Below the pieces are notes generated by a model. It was not told where the DNA came from, searched no databases, and saw only the letters and a list, made by a program, of their open reading frames with translations. The position numbers and the translations under genes were made by a program. DNA of 35,089 nucleotides, taken from Candidatus Butyricicoccus avicola. GTDB lineage: Bacteria; Bacillota; Clostridia; Oscillospirales; Butyricicoccaceae. How positions within the stretch are numbered: the stretch's first letter is position 1; every line of letters begins with the position of its first letter. The stretch spans positions 68,987-104,075 of the forward strand of contig DWWZ01000154.1 in the NCBI GenBank assembly GCA_019119435.1, written 5' to 3'. This document shows positions 16,335 to 25,991 of the stretch, one piece after another.

Positions 16335-17131
16335 ACGCGCGCCTCCTCCCGGCAGAGCGCCACGGGCGCCGCCATCTCCTCCTTGGGCGCGACCGTCACC
16401 GCGCAGCCCGCGGACACATCCGCCAGCGCGGCCTCGGTCTGCCGGCGCGCCAGGACGGGCGTGTTGTTCTTGTCGCTCAGGTGGGACAGGATGAACTGCC
16501 GCGTGCCCTGCCCGGCCAGCTCGGCCGCAAAGCGCGCGCAGTCCGGGTTGGACAGATGGCCGCGCGGGCCGGCCACGCGCTGCTTGAGCGCGTACGGATA
16601 GGGCCCCTCGCGCAGCATGTCCGGGTCGTGGTTGGACTCCAGGACCACCGTGCCGCAGCCGACCAGCGCCGCGCGCACCGGGCCCGGCACAAAGCCGAGG
16701 TCGGTGGCATAGCCGAAGCGCGCGCCGCCGCCCTCCAGGACGTAGCCCGTGCTGTCGGCCGCGTCGTGCGGTGTTGGAAAGGCCGAAACCTTTACATTGC
16801 CGACGGTAAAGGATGCGCCGCTGTAAAAGGGGCGAAAATGGTCTTTTGCCTGGGGAAATTTCTCCAAAAGGGCCTGCGCCGTGCCGATCGTGGTGTAAAG
16901 GGGCACGCGATGGCGCTTGACAAAGGTGGCGAGGCCCTTGATGTGGTCGACGTGCTCGTGGGTCAAGAGGACGGCGTCCAGGTCGTCCGCCGTCAGGCCG
17001 AAGGGGCGCAGCAGCGCGGTCAGCCGCCGCACGGACACGCCGAGGTCGATCAAAAAGCGCGCCCCGCCCAAAAGCAGCAGGCCGCAGTTGCCCGACGAGC
17101 CGCTCGCCAGGCTGTAATACAAGTTATCCAT
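16316..17131 (-). CDS. walJ: metallo-beta-lactamase fold hydrolase YycJ/WalJ
   Basis: MDNLYYSLASGSSGNCGLLLLGGARFLIDLGVSVRRL, LLTHEHVDHIKGL, ESNHDPDMLREGPYP, ILSHLSDKNNTP. Confidence 0.93.
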   Translation of the reverse strand: MDNLYYSLASGSSGNCGLLLLGGARFLIDLGVSVRRLTALLRPFGLTADDLDAVLLTHEHVDHIKGLATFVKRHRVPLYTTIGTAQALLEKFPQAKDHFRPFYSGASFTVGNVKVSAFPTPHDAADSTGYVLEGGGARFGYATDLGFVPGPVRAALVGCGTVVLESNHDPDMLREGPYPYALKQRVAGPRGHLSNPDCARFAAELAGQGTRQFILSHLSDKNNTPVLARRQTEAALADVSAGCAVTVAPKEEMAAPVALCREEARVCCPSA

Positions 17132-17254
17132 GGACGCCCTCCCTGTGCGCAGGACTGCGCGCGGCAGGCCGCGCATACGATGAAACTGTAGTGGGAACGC
17201 CGCACGCCCCGCCGCCGCAGAGGGCGCCGGGGACGGACGGGAAAAATTTTTTTC

Positions 17255-18556
17255 TCAGTTGGCAGCGGCCATGGAGTCGTCGATGGTCTCGGGGATCTCG
17301 GCGCGGTAGATGTCCACGCCCAGGCCCTGGAGCTTTTCGACCAGGTTTTCATAGCCGCGCTCGATGAAGGTGACCTGCTCGACCTCGGTCACGCCCTTGG
17401 CGGCCAGGGCCGCGATGACCATGGCAGCGCCCGCGCGCAGGTCAAAGGCGCGCACCGGGGCGGCCTTGAGCTCGGGGACGCCCTCGACGACCGCGATCTT
17501 GCCGTCCACGTGGATGTTCGCGCCCATGCGCACGAGCTCCTCGGTGTAGCGGTAGCGGTTGTCCCAGACGCCCTCGGTGATGATGCTCGTGCCCTGGGCC
17601 AGGCACAGGGCCGTGGTCATCTGGGGCTGCATATCGGTCGGGAAGCCGGGATAGGGCAGGGTCTTGATGTTGGTGCGGTGCAGGGGCCCGGTGCGGCGCA
17701 CGAGGACGGCGTCGTCGAACTCGGTGATCTCGACGCCCATCTCGGTGAGCTTTGCGGTGATGCACTCCAGGTGCTTGGGGATGACGTTCTTGACCAGGAC
17801 CTGGCCGCCGGCCGCGGCCACGGCCGCCATGAAGGTGCCGGCCTCGATCTGGTCGGGGATGATGGAGTGGGTGCCGCCGTGCAGCTTTTTGACGCCGCGG
17901 ATCTTGATGACGTCGGTGCCTGCGCCCTTGACATCGGCGCCCATGGCGTTCAAAAAGTTGGCCAGGTCGACGATGTGGGGCTCCTTGGCGGCGTTCTCGA
18001 TGACCGTCATGCCCTCGGCCAGGACGGCGGCGAGCATGATGTTGATGGTCGCGCCGACCGAGACCACGTCAAAATAGATGTGCGCGCCGTGCAGGCCGTT
18101 CGGGGCCTCGGCGTGGATATAGCCGCCCTCGCGGATGGACACCGTGGCGCCCAGGGCCTCAAAGCCCTTGATGTGCTGGTCGATCGGGCGGATGCCGCCG
18201 AAGTTGCAGCCGCCGGGCATGGCGACCTCGGCGCGGTGGTATTTGCCGAGCAGCACGCCGATGAGGTAATAGGATGCGCGGATCTTGCGCATGAGCTCAT
18301 AGGGGATCTTTGCGTCCGGGACGCAGTCGCCGCAGACCTCCACGGTGGAGGCGTTGAGCAGGCGGATGGAAACGCCGAGCTCCCGCAGGATCTCGAGCTG
18401 CAGGGTCACGTCGATGATTTGGGGTACATTCTCTATGCGGCACGGGCCGTCAACCAAAAGGGCGGCCGGGACGATGGCCACCGCGGCGTTCTTTGCGCCG
18501 CTGATGGTCACTTCGCCGTTGAGGGGCTTGCCGCCGTTAATTACATACTTCGTCAA
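17255..18556 (-). CDS. murA: UDP-N-acetylglucosamine 1-carboxyvinyltransferase, TTG start likely
   Basis: TKYVINGGKPLNGEVTISGAKNAAVAIVPAALL, MPGGCNFGGIRPIDQHIKG, GYENLVEKLQGLG. TTG at 18556 preceded by AAGGAG; the track start at 18676 lacks support. Confidence 0.95.
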   Translation of the reverse strand: MTKYVINGGKPLNGEVTISGAKNAAVAIVPAALLVDGPCRIENVPQIIDVTLQLEILRELGVSIRLLNASTVEVCGDCVPDAKIPYELMRKIRASYYLIGVLLGKYHRAEVAMPGGCNFGGIRPIDQHIKGFEALGATVSIREGGYIHAEAPNGLHGAHIYFDVVSVGATINIMLAAVLAEGMTVIENAAKEPHIVDLANFLNAMGADVKGAGTDVIKIRGVKKLHGGTHSIIPDQIEAGTFMAAVAAAGGQVLVKNVIPKHLECITAKLTEMGVEITEFDDAVLVRRTGPLHRTNIKTLPYPGFPTDMQPQMTTALCLAQGTSIITEGVWDNRYRYTEELVRMGANIHVDGKIAVVEGVPELKAAPVRAFDLRAGAAMVIAALAAKGVTEVEQVTFIERGYENLVEKLQGLGVDIYRAEIPETIDDSMAAAN

Positions 18557-18685
18557 GATAACCGTCTCCTTAACGTCTATTCCAATCTCAGGCAAGGGGG
18601 CCGGGCGCCGGATGCGCGCCCGCTTTCCCCAATATATGAAAGCGGTTCTGGAACCGTTCTTATGTGCAAATTTCATGCAGTATTC

Positions 18686-18714
18686 ATTTTACCACAACCT
18701 GCCGTCGATTGCAA
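18686..18714 (-). promoter_or_regulatory. sigma-A promoter for murA, with about 120-nt leader
   Basis: Minus strand TTGCAA (18714-18709), 17-nt spacer, TAAAAT (18691-18686). Confidence 0.7.
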
Positions 18715-18742
18715 AACTTTTTCCAGCCGTCCGTGCATATTT

Positions 18743-19564
18743 TTACAGCAAAACGCTGGAGATTTTGAGCGAATCGACGAAAAAAGAACCGGCGTTCGTC
18801 TTGACGCGCCAGCCGGGCGTCATCTGCATCCGGCCGCTGCCGCTCTCGCCCAGCAGGAAGCCGGCCGTGAGGCTGTCGATCTGCGTGACCTCCTCGCGGG
18901 AGATCAGCGTAAACAGCGCGTCTGTGGCGGCAAAGGTGACGTAATTGCCGCTTTTTGTGATATAGGGCGTGTCGAACGTCCACAGGCCGGACAGGCGCAC
19001 GCGGTCCGCGGCGAAGTCCAGCGTCAGGGCGCGGTTAAAGACCGGCACGCCCGCGGTCGGGAAGGAGGCGGTGACGGTCAGGCCGTCGGCCTGCAATGAG
19101 AGGTTGGCGGCGGCCAGGCCGGCCTGGGTCAGCAGCGTGCGGGCCAGGCGCAGGGCCTCCCCGCTGTCCGACGGGGCGGCATAGCCCGCGGGCACGAACG
19201 CGCCCGTGACCTGCCCGCCGCCCTGCCACGACACCGTGCCCGCCTCCGACGTATAGCGCACCGTGCCCGAGCCGTCCTGCTCCTCCTGGCGCAGGGCGTC
19301 CTCGCCCAGAAGGCCATAGCTAAAGCGGTCCTCGTCGGCCCGGCTGCGGTCGATCTGCAGCACGGGCAGGGTGTGCGCGTCGGGCAGCGAGAAGCCCGCG
19401 CCGACCCGGATGCCCTGCCCGCTCAGGATCTCGACAATATTATGTGCATTTTCCGCCTGGCGATAAGAGCGCGACACATATTTTCCCGCGATATTCAAAC
19501 ATAAAAATCCGTCCACCAGCAAGAGGATGACCAGGAAGATGGACTTGACACGGCTCCACTGCAT
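18743..19564 (-). CDS. YycI-like regulatory membrane protein (WalK-associated)
   Basis: MQWSRVKSIFLVILLLVDGFLCLNIAGKYVSRS single N-terminal TM, C-terminal TPGWRVKTNAGSFFVDSLKI; position after the YycH-like gene in the wal cluster. Confidence 0.75.
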   Translation of the reverse strand: MQWSRVKSIFLVILLLVDGFLCLNIAGKYVSRSYRQAENAHNIVEILSGQGIRVGAGFSLPDAHTLPVLQIDRSRADEDRFSYGLLGEDALRQEEQDGSGTVRYTSEAGTVSWQGGGQVTGAFVPAGYAAPSDSGEALRLARTLLTQAGLAAANLSLQADGLTVTASFPTAGVPVFNRALTLDFAADRVRLSGLWTFDTPYITKSGNYVTFAATDALFTLISREEVTQIDSLTAGFLLGESGSGRMQMTPGWRVKTNAGSFFVDSLKISSVLL

Positions 19565-19580
19565 AAACTTCCTCCTCTGG

Positions 19581-20897
19581 TCAGTCTGTCAGGTAATAGC
19601 GCCTGGGGACAAGGCTGGTCCCCTCGGCGAAGTAGCCGGCGGCCAGGCCGTACGGCCCGCCGCCCGCGGCGGCGGCCGCCGCCGTGCGCGTGGGCAGCAG
19701 CGTGTGGCTGACGCCCGACTGGACAAAGGTGCGCAGGTGCAGCTCGGCCGAGACCAGCACGTTGTCCGCGTAGTCGATGACGGCCAGCACACCCTCCTCC
19801 CCCTCGACCGGCACGCTGCCGACGAGGTAGCGGAAGACCAGGCGCGCGGTGTGGCCGTCGCCGACCTGGGTGCAGCTGTCAAAGGCGAAGGCCGCGTCGG
19901 CCGAGAAGGACTGGAACACGCTCTCGAGCAGGCTGCGCGCGTAGTCCACCTGGTAGGTCAGCGGGCCGTTCTCGCCGATCTCGCTCTCGAGGTAGGCCTC
20001 GAGGCCGCCCTGGGCCGTGCCCGCGCGGAAGGACAGCTCGCCGTCCTCGCCCACGCGCAGCGTGCTCTGGCTGTTGACAAAGACGCGCTGGCCGGTGGTC
20101 TTGTCGGTGTAGTTCGAGACGTAGGCGTCATAGCCGAAGGCCTCGAGCAGGACCGACAGGCTGCCCGTGCTCTCAAGGTCCAGGGCGGGCGCGCGGCTCA
20201 GGACGGCCGGCAGGGTCAGCGTGCCGTCGAAGAGCAGCGTCTCGGGCCGCATGCCCTGGGCCCCGGGCACGGCCGCCGCGAAGGCGCAGGCCTGGCCGCT
20301 GATCTCGTCGGCCAGGGCCGGGTCCGGGGCGCTGTGCAGGTCGGCGCGGTAGACCGCGCCGTCCGCCGCGCGCACCCAAAGCGTGCCGTCCGCGCCGAAA
20401 AAGAGCGCGCAGACGGTCGGGTCATCGGGCGCGGTGTAGGTCCCGCCCATCCAGCCGGCCACGAGCGAGAGCGGCAGCGCCGCGTCATAGCGCAGGAAGA
20501 CGCCCGGCTGGGTCAGCGCCTCCGCTAGGGCGGCCTCGTCCGCCGCGCGCAGCTCGCCCGTCAGGCTGAGCGCCGCGCCGAGCGGCTGCTCGAAGGCCGA
20601 CAGGAAGGCGCCGACCGCGGACTCGCTGTACTGCGCGCCCTTCATGCCGGCGTCGGTCTGCACGGCGAACTCGGCCGGCTGCGCCGCCGCGATCTCGCCC
20701 GAGCGCAGCTCAAACCCGCCGCCCTGGCCGTAGCTGAGGCTGATGTACAGCCGGCCCAGCCACGAGCCCGCCGGGATGGTGTCGAGGTTCAGGTCGCCCA
20801 CCCAGCCAAGGCCGGTCAGCGCCACGAGCAGCACGGTCAGCACGACGAGCGCCGCGTTCTTCATGCGGTTTTTCAGTTTGGGACTCAGATGTTTCAT
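19581..20897 (-). CDS. YycH-like regulatory membrane protein (WalK-associated)
   Basis: N-terminal TM and large extracytoplasmic region; directly downstream of walK. Assignment rests mostly on synteny. Confidence 0.68.
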   Translation of the reverse strand: MKHLSPKLKNRMKNAALVVLTVLLVALTGLGWVGDLNLDTIPAGSWLGRLYISLSYGQGGGFELRSGEIAAAQPAEFAVQTDAGMKGAQYSESAVGAFLSAFEQPLGAALSLTGELRAADEAALAEALTQPGVFLRYDAALPLSLVAGWMGGTYTAPDDPTVCALFFGADGTLWVRAADGAVYRADLHSAPDPALADEISGQACAFAAAVPGAQGMRPETLLFDGTLTLPAVLSRAPALDLESTGSLSVLLEAFGYDAYVSNYTDKTTGQRVFVNSQSTLRVGEDGELSFRAGTAQGGLEAYLESEIGENGPLTYQVDYARSLLESVFQSFSADAAFAFDSCTQVGDGHTARLVFRYLVGSVPVEGEEGVLAVIDYADNVLVSAELHLRTFVQSGVSHTLLPTRTAAAAAAGGGPYGLAAGYFAEGTSLVPRRYYLTD

Positions 20898-20903
20898 AGC
20901 GCG

Positions 20904-22697
20904 TTATACCATACCGTCTGCGTCGGCCGGCAGGTTGGTCGGCAGGATGATGGTGAAGGTCGTGCCCACGTCCAGCTTGGAGGTGAGCGAGATGGTGCCG
21001 CGGTGGGCCTCGACCATCTCCTTGGCGATGGCAAGGCCCAGGCCGCTGCCGCCCTTGGCGCGCGAGCGCGCCTTGTCCACGCGGTAAAAGCGCTCAAACA
21101 GGCGGGGCTGGTCGGCCTCCGGGATGCCCATGCCGTCGTCCCGGACGGCGATCTTGACGTGGGTGCTGTCATAGGGGGCGGCCGACAGCTCGATGTGCCC
21201 GCCGCGCGGGGTGTACTTGACGGCGTTGGACAGGATGTTGATGACCACCTGCTCCAGGCGCTCGCGGTCGCCGTTCATGACCGGCATCTCCCCCGCCAGG
21301 CGCAGCTTGAGCGTCAGGCCGTTGTTCTCGGCCTCCAGGGCCATGGCGTTGTACACGCCCTCCAGCATGTGCTGCATGGAGAAGCGGTGGAAGTGCAGGT
21401 CCATCTTGCCGCAGTCCAGCTTGGACAGGGTCAAAAGGTCCTTGACGATGCGGGTCATGCGGTCGGTCTCGCCCGCGATGACCGAGAGGAACTTGACCTC
21501 GGTGTCGGCCGGCAGGTCGCCGGCGGCGTCGAGCAGGGTCTCGGTGTAGCTTTTGATGTTGGTCAGCGGGGTGCGCAGCTCGTGCGAGACGTTCGCGATG
21601 AACTCCCGGCGGGAGTCGTCCAGCTTGCGCTGCTCGGTGATGTCGTGGATGACAGCGACGATGCCGCGCTCGTTCTCGCCCGCGCCGTAGGGCGCAAACA
21701 GGACCGACAGCGTGCGGCCCTGCCGCTCCATCTCCATCTGCACGAAGCCCTGCTTGCCCGCCTTCTGCGGGGTCGGGATCTCGATGCCCTCAAACAGGTC
21801 GTTGAAGTGCTCGTCCTCGCGGTAGGGCACGCCCAAAAGGCGCTCGGCCGCCGGGTTCATCTGGACGAGCTTGCCGTCGGCGCTGAAGGCAGAGACGCCG
21901 TCGGCCATGTGCAGGAACATGGTGCCGAGCTTGTCGCGCTCGCCAGCGACCTCCTCGAGCGTGTCGTGCAGACGGTCGGCCATGTGGTTGAAGGTGGCGG
22001 TCAGCTCGCCGATCTCGTCGTTCGACTGGATCTCCAGCCGGTGGCTGAAGTCGCCCGAGGCCACCATCTGCGCGCGGGTGCGGATGTTCTCGATGGGGGT
22101 CGTGATGGTCTTGGACAGCAGGAAGGACAAAAACACCGCGACCAGCAGGCCGAAGGTCATGGCCTTGAGCACGATGCCGAAGAAATTCCAGGACAGGTCG
22201 CGGGTCTCGCGCTTGTCGTCGAAGAAGTAGACGATGTAGCGCGGGTCCTTGCCGTCCTCGTCCAGCGAGAGCGGGATGGCATAGTCCATGTAGCTGTCGA
22301 TGGTGGTGTTGTGCGAGCCGACCGCGCCGTTCATGGCGGTGATGATGTTGGGCGTGCGGGTCAGCTCGCTGGCAAACGCCTCGTTCCGGCCGGCCACAAA
22401 GGCGCCCGTGCCGTCCAGGACGGCGTAGGTGCGGTAAGTATCGATGCCCAGGCGGCCGTCATAGGCCGACAGGATCTCCAGGATGCGCGCCGGGCCGTCC
22501 TCCCCCGCCGCGGCCTGCTCAAGCGAGCGCAGCGTCTCGCTGCCGTTCTCGGTCATGACGCTCTCGATCTGGGTCTCAAAGTCGTTGAGGTAATAGCTGC
22601 CGACGCTGTTGACCAGGAACGTGCCCATGACGGCCATGACCGAGACGATGAGCAGGATGAGGATGAGCACCAGCTTCATATGCAGACTGCGGAACAT
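20904..22697 (-). CDS. walK: WalK-type sensor histidine kinase
   Basis: Two TMs flanking a sensor domain, HAMP (TITTPIENIRTRAQMVASGDFS), PAS, FIANVSHELRTPLTNIKSY, GMGIPEADQPRLFERFYRVDKARSR, GGSGLGLAIAKEMVEAH. Confidence 0.93.
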   Translation of the reverse strand: MFRSLHMKLVLILILLIVSVMAVMGTFLVNSVGSYYLNDFETQIESVMTENGSETLRSLEQAAAGEDGPARILEILSAYDGRLGIDTYRTYAVLDGTGAFVAGRNEAFASELTRTPNIITAMNGAVGSHNTTIDSYMDYAIPLSLDEDGKDPRYIVYFFDDKRETRDLSWNFFGIVLKAMTFGLLVAVFLSFLLSKTITTPIENIRTRAQMVASGDFSHRLEIQSNDEIGELTATFNHMADRLHDTLEEVAGERDKLGTMFLHMADGVSAFSADGKLVQMNPAAERLLGVPYREDEHFNDLFEGIEIPTPQKAGKQGFVQMEMERQGRTLSVLFAPYGAGENERGIVAVIHDITEQRKLDDSRREFIANVSHELRTPLTNIKSYTETLLDAAGDLPADTEVKFLSVIAGETDRMTRIVKDLLTLSKLDCGKMDLHFHRFSMQHMLEGVYNAMALEAENNGLTLKLRLAGEMPVMNGDRERLEQVVINILSNAVKYTPRGGHIELSAAPYDSTHVKIAVRDDGMGIPEADQPRLFERFYRVDKARSRAKGGSGLGLAIAKEMVEAHRGTISLTSKLDVGTTFTIILPTNLPADADGMV

Positions 22698-22709
22698 AAG
22701 CGGTTCTCC

Positions 22710-23396
22710 TTAGTTCTTTGCGAAGTAATAGCCCAGGCCGCGCTTGGTGATGATGTACTTGGGCTGGGCCGGTTCGTCCTCGATCTTCTCGCGCAGGCGG
22801 CGGATGGCCACGTCGACCGCGCGCAGGTCGCCGTAGTACTCAAAGCCCCACACCTTTTCCATCAGCTCCTCGCGCGAGACCACGCGGCCGGGCTCGGCGG
22901 CGAGGTACGAGAGGATGTCAAACTCGCGCACGGACAGGTCGATGGGCTTGCCGTCCTTGTAGACGGCCGTGTCCTCCTCGGAGATCTCAAGGCCCTTGTG
23001 CCCCTCGGCCTTGGCCGCGGGCGCCTCGGCCGCCGAAAAGCGGCGCATATTGGCCCGGATGCGCGCGATGAGTTCGCGGTTGGAGAAGGGCTTTGTGACG
23101 TAGTCGTCCGCGCCGAGCTCCAGGCCCAGGATCTTGTCCGCCTCCTCCTCGCGGGCGGTCAGCATGATGATGGGCACCTGGGACTGCGCGCGCACGCGGC
23201 GGCAGATTTCAAAGCCGTCCATGCCGGGCAGCATGACGTCGAGCAGGATGAGGTCGGGCGCCTGTTCGAGCGCCATCTTGAGCCCGGTCGGCCCGTCGTA
23301 CGCCACCAGCGTGTCAAAGCCGTTGCGTTTCAGGTTAAAGCTGATGATATTGGCAATGTCCTGCTCGTCCTCGACGACGAGAATCGTTTTTGCCAC
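22710..23396 (-). CDS. walR: WalR-type OmpR/PhoB family response regulator
   Basis: KTILVVEDEQDIANIISFNLKRNGFDTLVAYDG, DLILLDVMLPGMDG, C-terminal winged helix VDVAIRRLREKIEDEPAQPKYIITKRGLGYYF. GTG at 23396 is better spaced from GGAGGTGA than TTG at 23402. Confidence 0.93.
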   Translation of the reverse strand: MAKTILVVEDEQDIANIISFNLKRNGFDTLVAYDGPTGLKMALEQAPDLILLDVMLPGMDGFEICRRVRAQSQVPIIMLTAREEEADKILGLELGADDYVTKPFSNRELIARIRANMRRFSAAEAPAAKAEGHKGLEISEEDTAVYKDGKPIDLSVREFDILSYLAAEPGRVVSREELMEKVWGFEYYGDLRAVDVAIRRLREKIEDEPAQPKYIITKRGLGYYFAKN

Positions 23397-23402
23397 CCTC
23401 AA

Positions 23403-23957
23403 TCACCTCCGTGTGTCCAGAAGCCCCAAAAGCCGCGCGCGGTACATCGCGGCCACGGTCTTTGCGTCGCGGATCTCGCCCGCAGCGATGCGCCGCTCGA
23501 GCTCGTCCGCCGGGATGCGCACAAGCTCCAAAAATTCGCCCTCGTCGGGTTGCATCTCGCCCGCGTGCAGGCCGCGCGCGGCGTACAGGTGGGTCACCTC
23601 GGTCAAAAAGCCGGGCGACGGGTAGATGCAGCCGAGGTAGGTGATCTCGTCGGCCGTGCAGCCGGTCTCCTCGCGCAGCTCGCGCACGCCGCAGGCGTAG
23701 TGGTCCTCGCCCGGGCCGTGGTCGAGCTTGCCCGCCGGGATCTCGAGCAGCAGCTCCCCGAACGGATAGCGGAACTGGCGCACCAGGAGGACCTGGCCGT
23801 CCGCGTCGATGGGCAGGATGCCCACGCCGCCCAGGTGCTCGCACACCTCGCGCGTGGCGCGGCCGCCGCCGGGCAGCTCGACCTCGTCGACGCGCGCCTT
23901 CATGATGCGGCCCTCAAAATAGTACTGTTCGGACAGTTTTTTCTCGGTAAAGTCCAT
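23403..23957 (-). CDS. NUDIX hydrolase (ADP-ribose pyrophosphatase-like)
   Basis: NUDIX box GxxxxxEDHYACGVRELREETG; LEIPAGKLD; YPSPGFLTE. Confidence 0.92.
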   Translation of the reverse strand: MDFTEKKLSEQYYFEGRIMKARVDEVELPGGGRATREVCEHLGGVGILPIDADGQVLLVRQFRYPFGELLLEIPAGKLDHGPGEDHYACGVRELREETGCTADEITYLGCIYPSPGFLTEVTHLYAARGLHAGEMQPDEGEFLELVRIPADELERRIAAGEIRDAKTVAAMYRARLLGLLDTRR

Positions 23958-23972
23958 GGGATGTCCCTCCTC

Positions 23973-25856
23973 TCACTCGATGACGCGCAGGATGCGGGCC
24001 GTGCAGGCCGGCATGCGCAGCGCGAGCGCCTCGGCGTCGGCCGTGATGCGCGTGCCGCCGTCCAGAAGGTCCTGGACCTCGTGGCAGGCCAGGCGCACGA
24101 CGGCCTCCTCGTCGCGGTTGATGACGACAAACAGCCGCTCGTCGGCGTCCCAGCGCTCATAGACGAGCACGCCGGCCTCGGCGCGGCGGAAGGCGATCTC
24201 GCCGTCCGCGAGGGCGGACGAGCCCGCGCGCACGGCGCACAGGCGGCGGTAAAAGTCCAAGAGCGAGCCGTCCTCACTGCCCCAGGGATAGGTGCGGCGG
24301 TTGAACGGGTCCTCAAAGCCCTGCACGCCGGCCTCGTCGCCGTAATAGATGGTGGGCGAACCGGGCATGGTGAACTGGATGGTCGCGGCCAGGTACATCT
24401 TGCGCCGCGCGGCAACCAGGGCGTCGCCGGTCAGGCGGGCGTGGGCGCGGTGGTCGCGCGAGCCGCTCCAGTCCTCCGGCCGGGCGCCCATGACGGTCAG
24501 GGCGCGCGGCGTGTCGTGGGTGCCGATGATGTTCATGAGGTTATAGAAGACCGCGCGCGGGTAGTTCTCGCGCAGGCACTCCATCTTTTCGGCAAAGTCC
24601 TCGGCCGGCGAGCCGCCCAAAAAGCTCATGACGCCGTCGCGCAGCGGATAGTTCATGACGCTGTCGAGCTCCCCGCCCTGGAAATAGCGGCGGCGGACCG
24701 AATAGCTGACCTTGTTTGAGGCGTCCTCCCACACCTCGCCCACGATGAGCGCATCCGGCTTTTCGCGGCGGGCGGCCGCGTTGAGCTTCTGGATAAAGGC
24801 GTCTGGCAGCTCGTCGGCCACGTCCAGGCGCCAGCCCGACGCGCCCAGCGCCAGCCAGCGGCGGATGACGCTGTCCTCGTCCTCGATGATATAGTCCAGG
24901 TACTTGGGGTTGAGCTCGTTGACCTGTGGCAGCGTGTAAATGCCCCACCACGAGCTGTACTGGTCGGGCCAGTGCGAGAACTCGTACCACTCGTAATAGG
25001 GCGAGTCCTGCGATTGGAAGGCGCCGACGCTGTCATAGTGGCCGCGGGCGTTGAAGTAGAGGCTGTCATAGCCGTTGTGGCTGAACACGCCGTCCAGGAT
25101 GACGCGCATGCCGCGCTTGGCCGCCTCGGCGCACAGCGTCTTGAAGTCCTCCTCGGTGCCCATCATGGGGTCGATGGCCTTATAGTTGCCGGTGTCATAG
25201 CGGTGGTTGGAGTAGGCCTCGAAGATGGGGTTAAAGTAGATGGTCTGCACGTGCAGGGATTGCAGATAGTCGAGCTTGGACAGCACGCCCTTGAGGCTGC
25301 CGCCGAAGAAGTCGTTGTTCAGGATCTCGCCGTGGGCGTCCGGCTGATAGACCGGGATGTCGTTCCAGTCCTCGTGCACGACGCGCGGCGCGCGGTAGCC
25401 CTCCTTGGGCGGCACCTCGGTGCGGCAGAAGCGGTCGGGGAAGATATTGTAGGTGATGCCGCGGCCGAACCAGCCCGCGACCTGGTAGGCGCCGTCATAG
25501 ACGGTGAGCTGGTAAAAGTTTTCGGGCGCGGCGCTCTCATAGCCCACGCCGCCCGTGCCCCGGCAGATATACTGCCGCTCGGTGCGGCTGTCGGCCTGGA
25601 AATAGTACCAGTACAGGCCGGGCTCTGCGGGGGTGAAGCAGGCGGTGTAGCGGTCGCACGCGCCTGCCAGGCCGTCCCAGTGCATGGGGATGGCCGTGGG
25701 CTGGTCGCCGTCCGCGCCGATATAGAGGGTCACGCCGCGCAGGAAGACCTCCCGCGGCGGATAGACCGAAAAGCGCACCGCGGTCCCGGCCGGCACGGCG
25801 CCATAGGGCTGCTTGCAGGCGGGGTCCCGGGACTGAAAAATTCGCTGTTCAAACAT
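23973..25856 (-). CDS. GH13 alpha-glucan hydrolase (neopullulanase / alpha-glycosidase-like)
   Basis: DGVFSHNGYDS, GWRLDVADEL, IVGEVWED, NIIGTHDTPRAL: conserved GH13 regions with the Asp/Glu/Asp triad; next to glg genes. Confidence 0.9.
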   Translation of the reverse strand: MFEQRIFQSRDPACKQPYGAVPAGTAVRFSVYPPREVFLRGVTLYIGADGDQPTAIPMHWDGLAGACDRYTACFTPAEPGLYWYYFQADSRTERQYICRGTGGVGYESAAPENFYQLTVYDGAYQVAGWFGRGITYNIFPDRFCRTEVPPKEGYRAPRVVHEDWNDIPVYQPDAHGEILNNDFFGGSLKGVLSKLDYLQSLHVQTIYFNPIFEAYSNHRYDTGNYKAIDPMMGTEEDFKTLCAEAAKRGMRVILDGVFSHNGYDSLYFNARGHYDSVGAFQSQDSPYYEWYEFSHWPDQYSSWWGIYTLPQVNELNPKYLDYIIEDEDSVIRRWLALGASGWRLDVADELPDAFIQKLNAAARREKPDALIVGEVWEDASNKVSYSVRRRYFQGGELDSVMNYPLRDGVMSFLGGSPAEDFAEKMECLRENYPRAVFYNLMNIIGTHDTPRALTVMGARPEDWSGSRDHRAHARLTGDALVAARRKMYLAATIQFTMPGSPTIYYGDEAGVQGFEDPFNRRTYPWGSEDGSLLDFYRRLCAVRAGSSALADGEIAFRRAEAGVLVYERWDADERLFVVINRDEEAVVRLACHEVQDLLDGGTRITADAEALALRMPACTARILRVIE

Positions 25857-25942
25857 ACAGTGTGATACTCCTTACTTGGAAAGTGCTTTTGCCAAGGCCA
25901 AATCCGGCCCGGCCTTCGCAAAAACACATTCAAACGAAAGCG

Positions 25943-25971
25943 AGGACTGCCCAGCCAGGCCGGGCAGTCCT
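25943..25971 (-). terminator. stem-loop between glgA and the GH13 gene (terminator or processing site)
   Basis: AGGACTGCCC-agccaggcc-GGGCAGTCCT, 10-bp stem; only an interrupted T tract on the minus strand. Confidence 0.45.
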
Positions 25972-25991
25972 GTACGCTTACTTCTATCATA

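Noticed and set aside
16779-16806. CCTTTAC...GTAAAGG inverted repeat inside walJ
   Set aside because: Lies within conserved coding sequence and resembles the intergenic TGTAAA/TTTACA motif only superficially; likely chance.
17510-19099. 529-aa plus-strand ORF
   Set aside because: Antisense to murA and the yycI-like gene.
20889-24719. 1276-aa plus-strand ORF
   Set aside because: Antisense to walK, walR, NUDIX and GH13 genes; lacks recognisable motifs and has low-complexity V/D/G/H/Q-rich composition typical of the antisense frame of GC-rich coding DNA.
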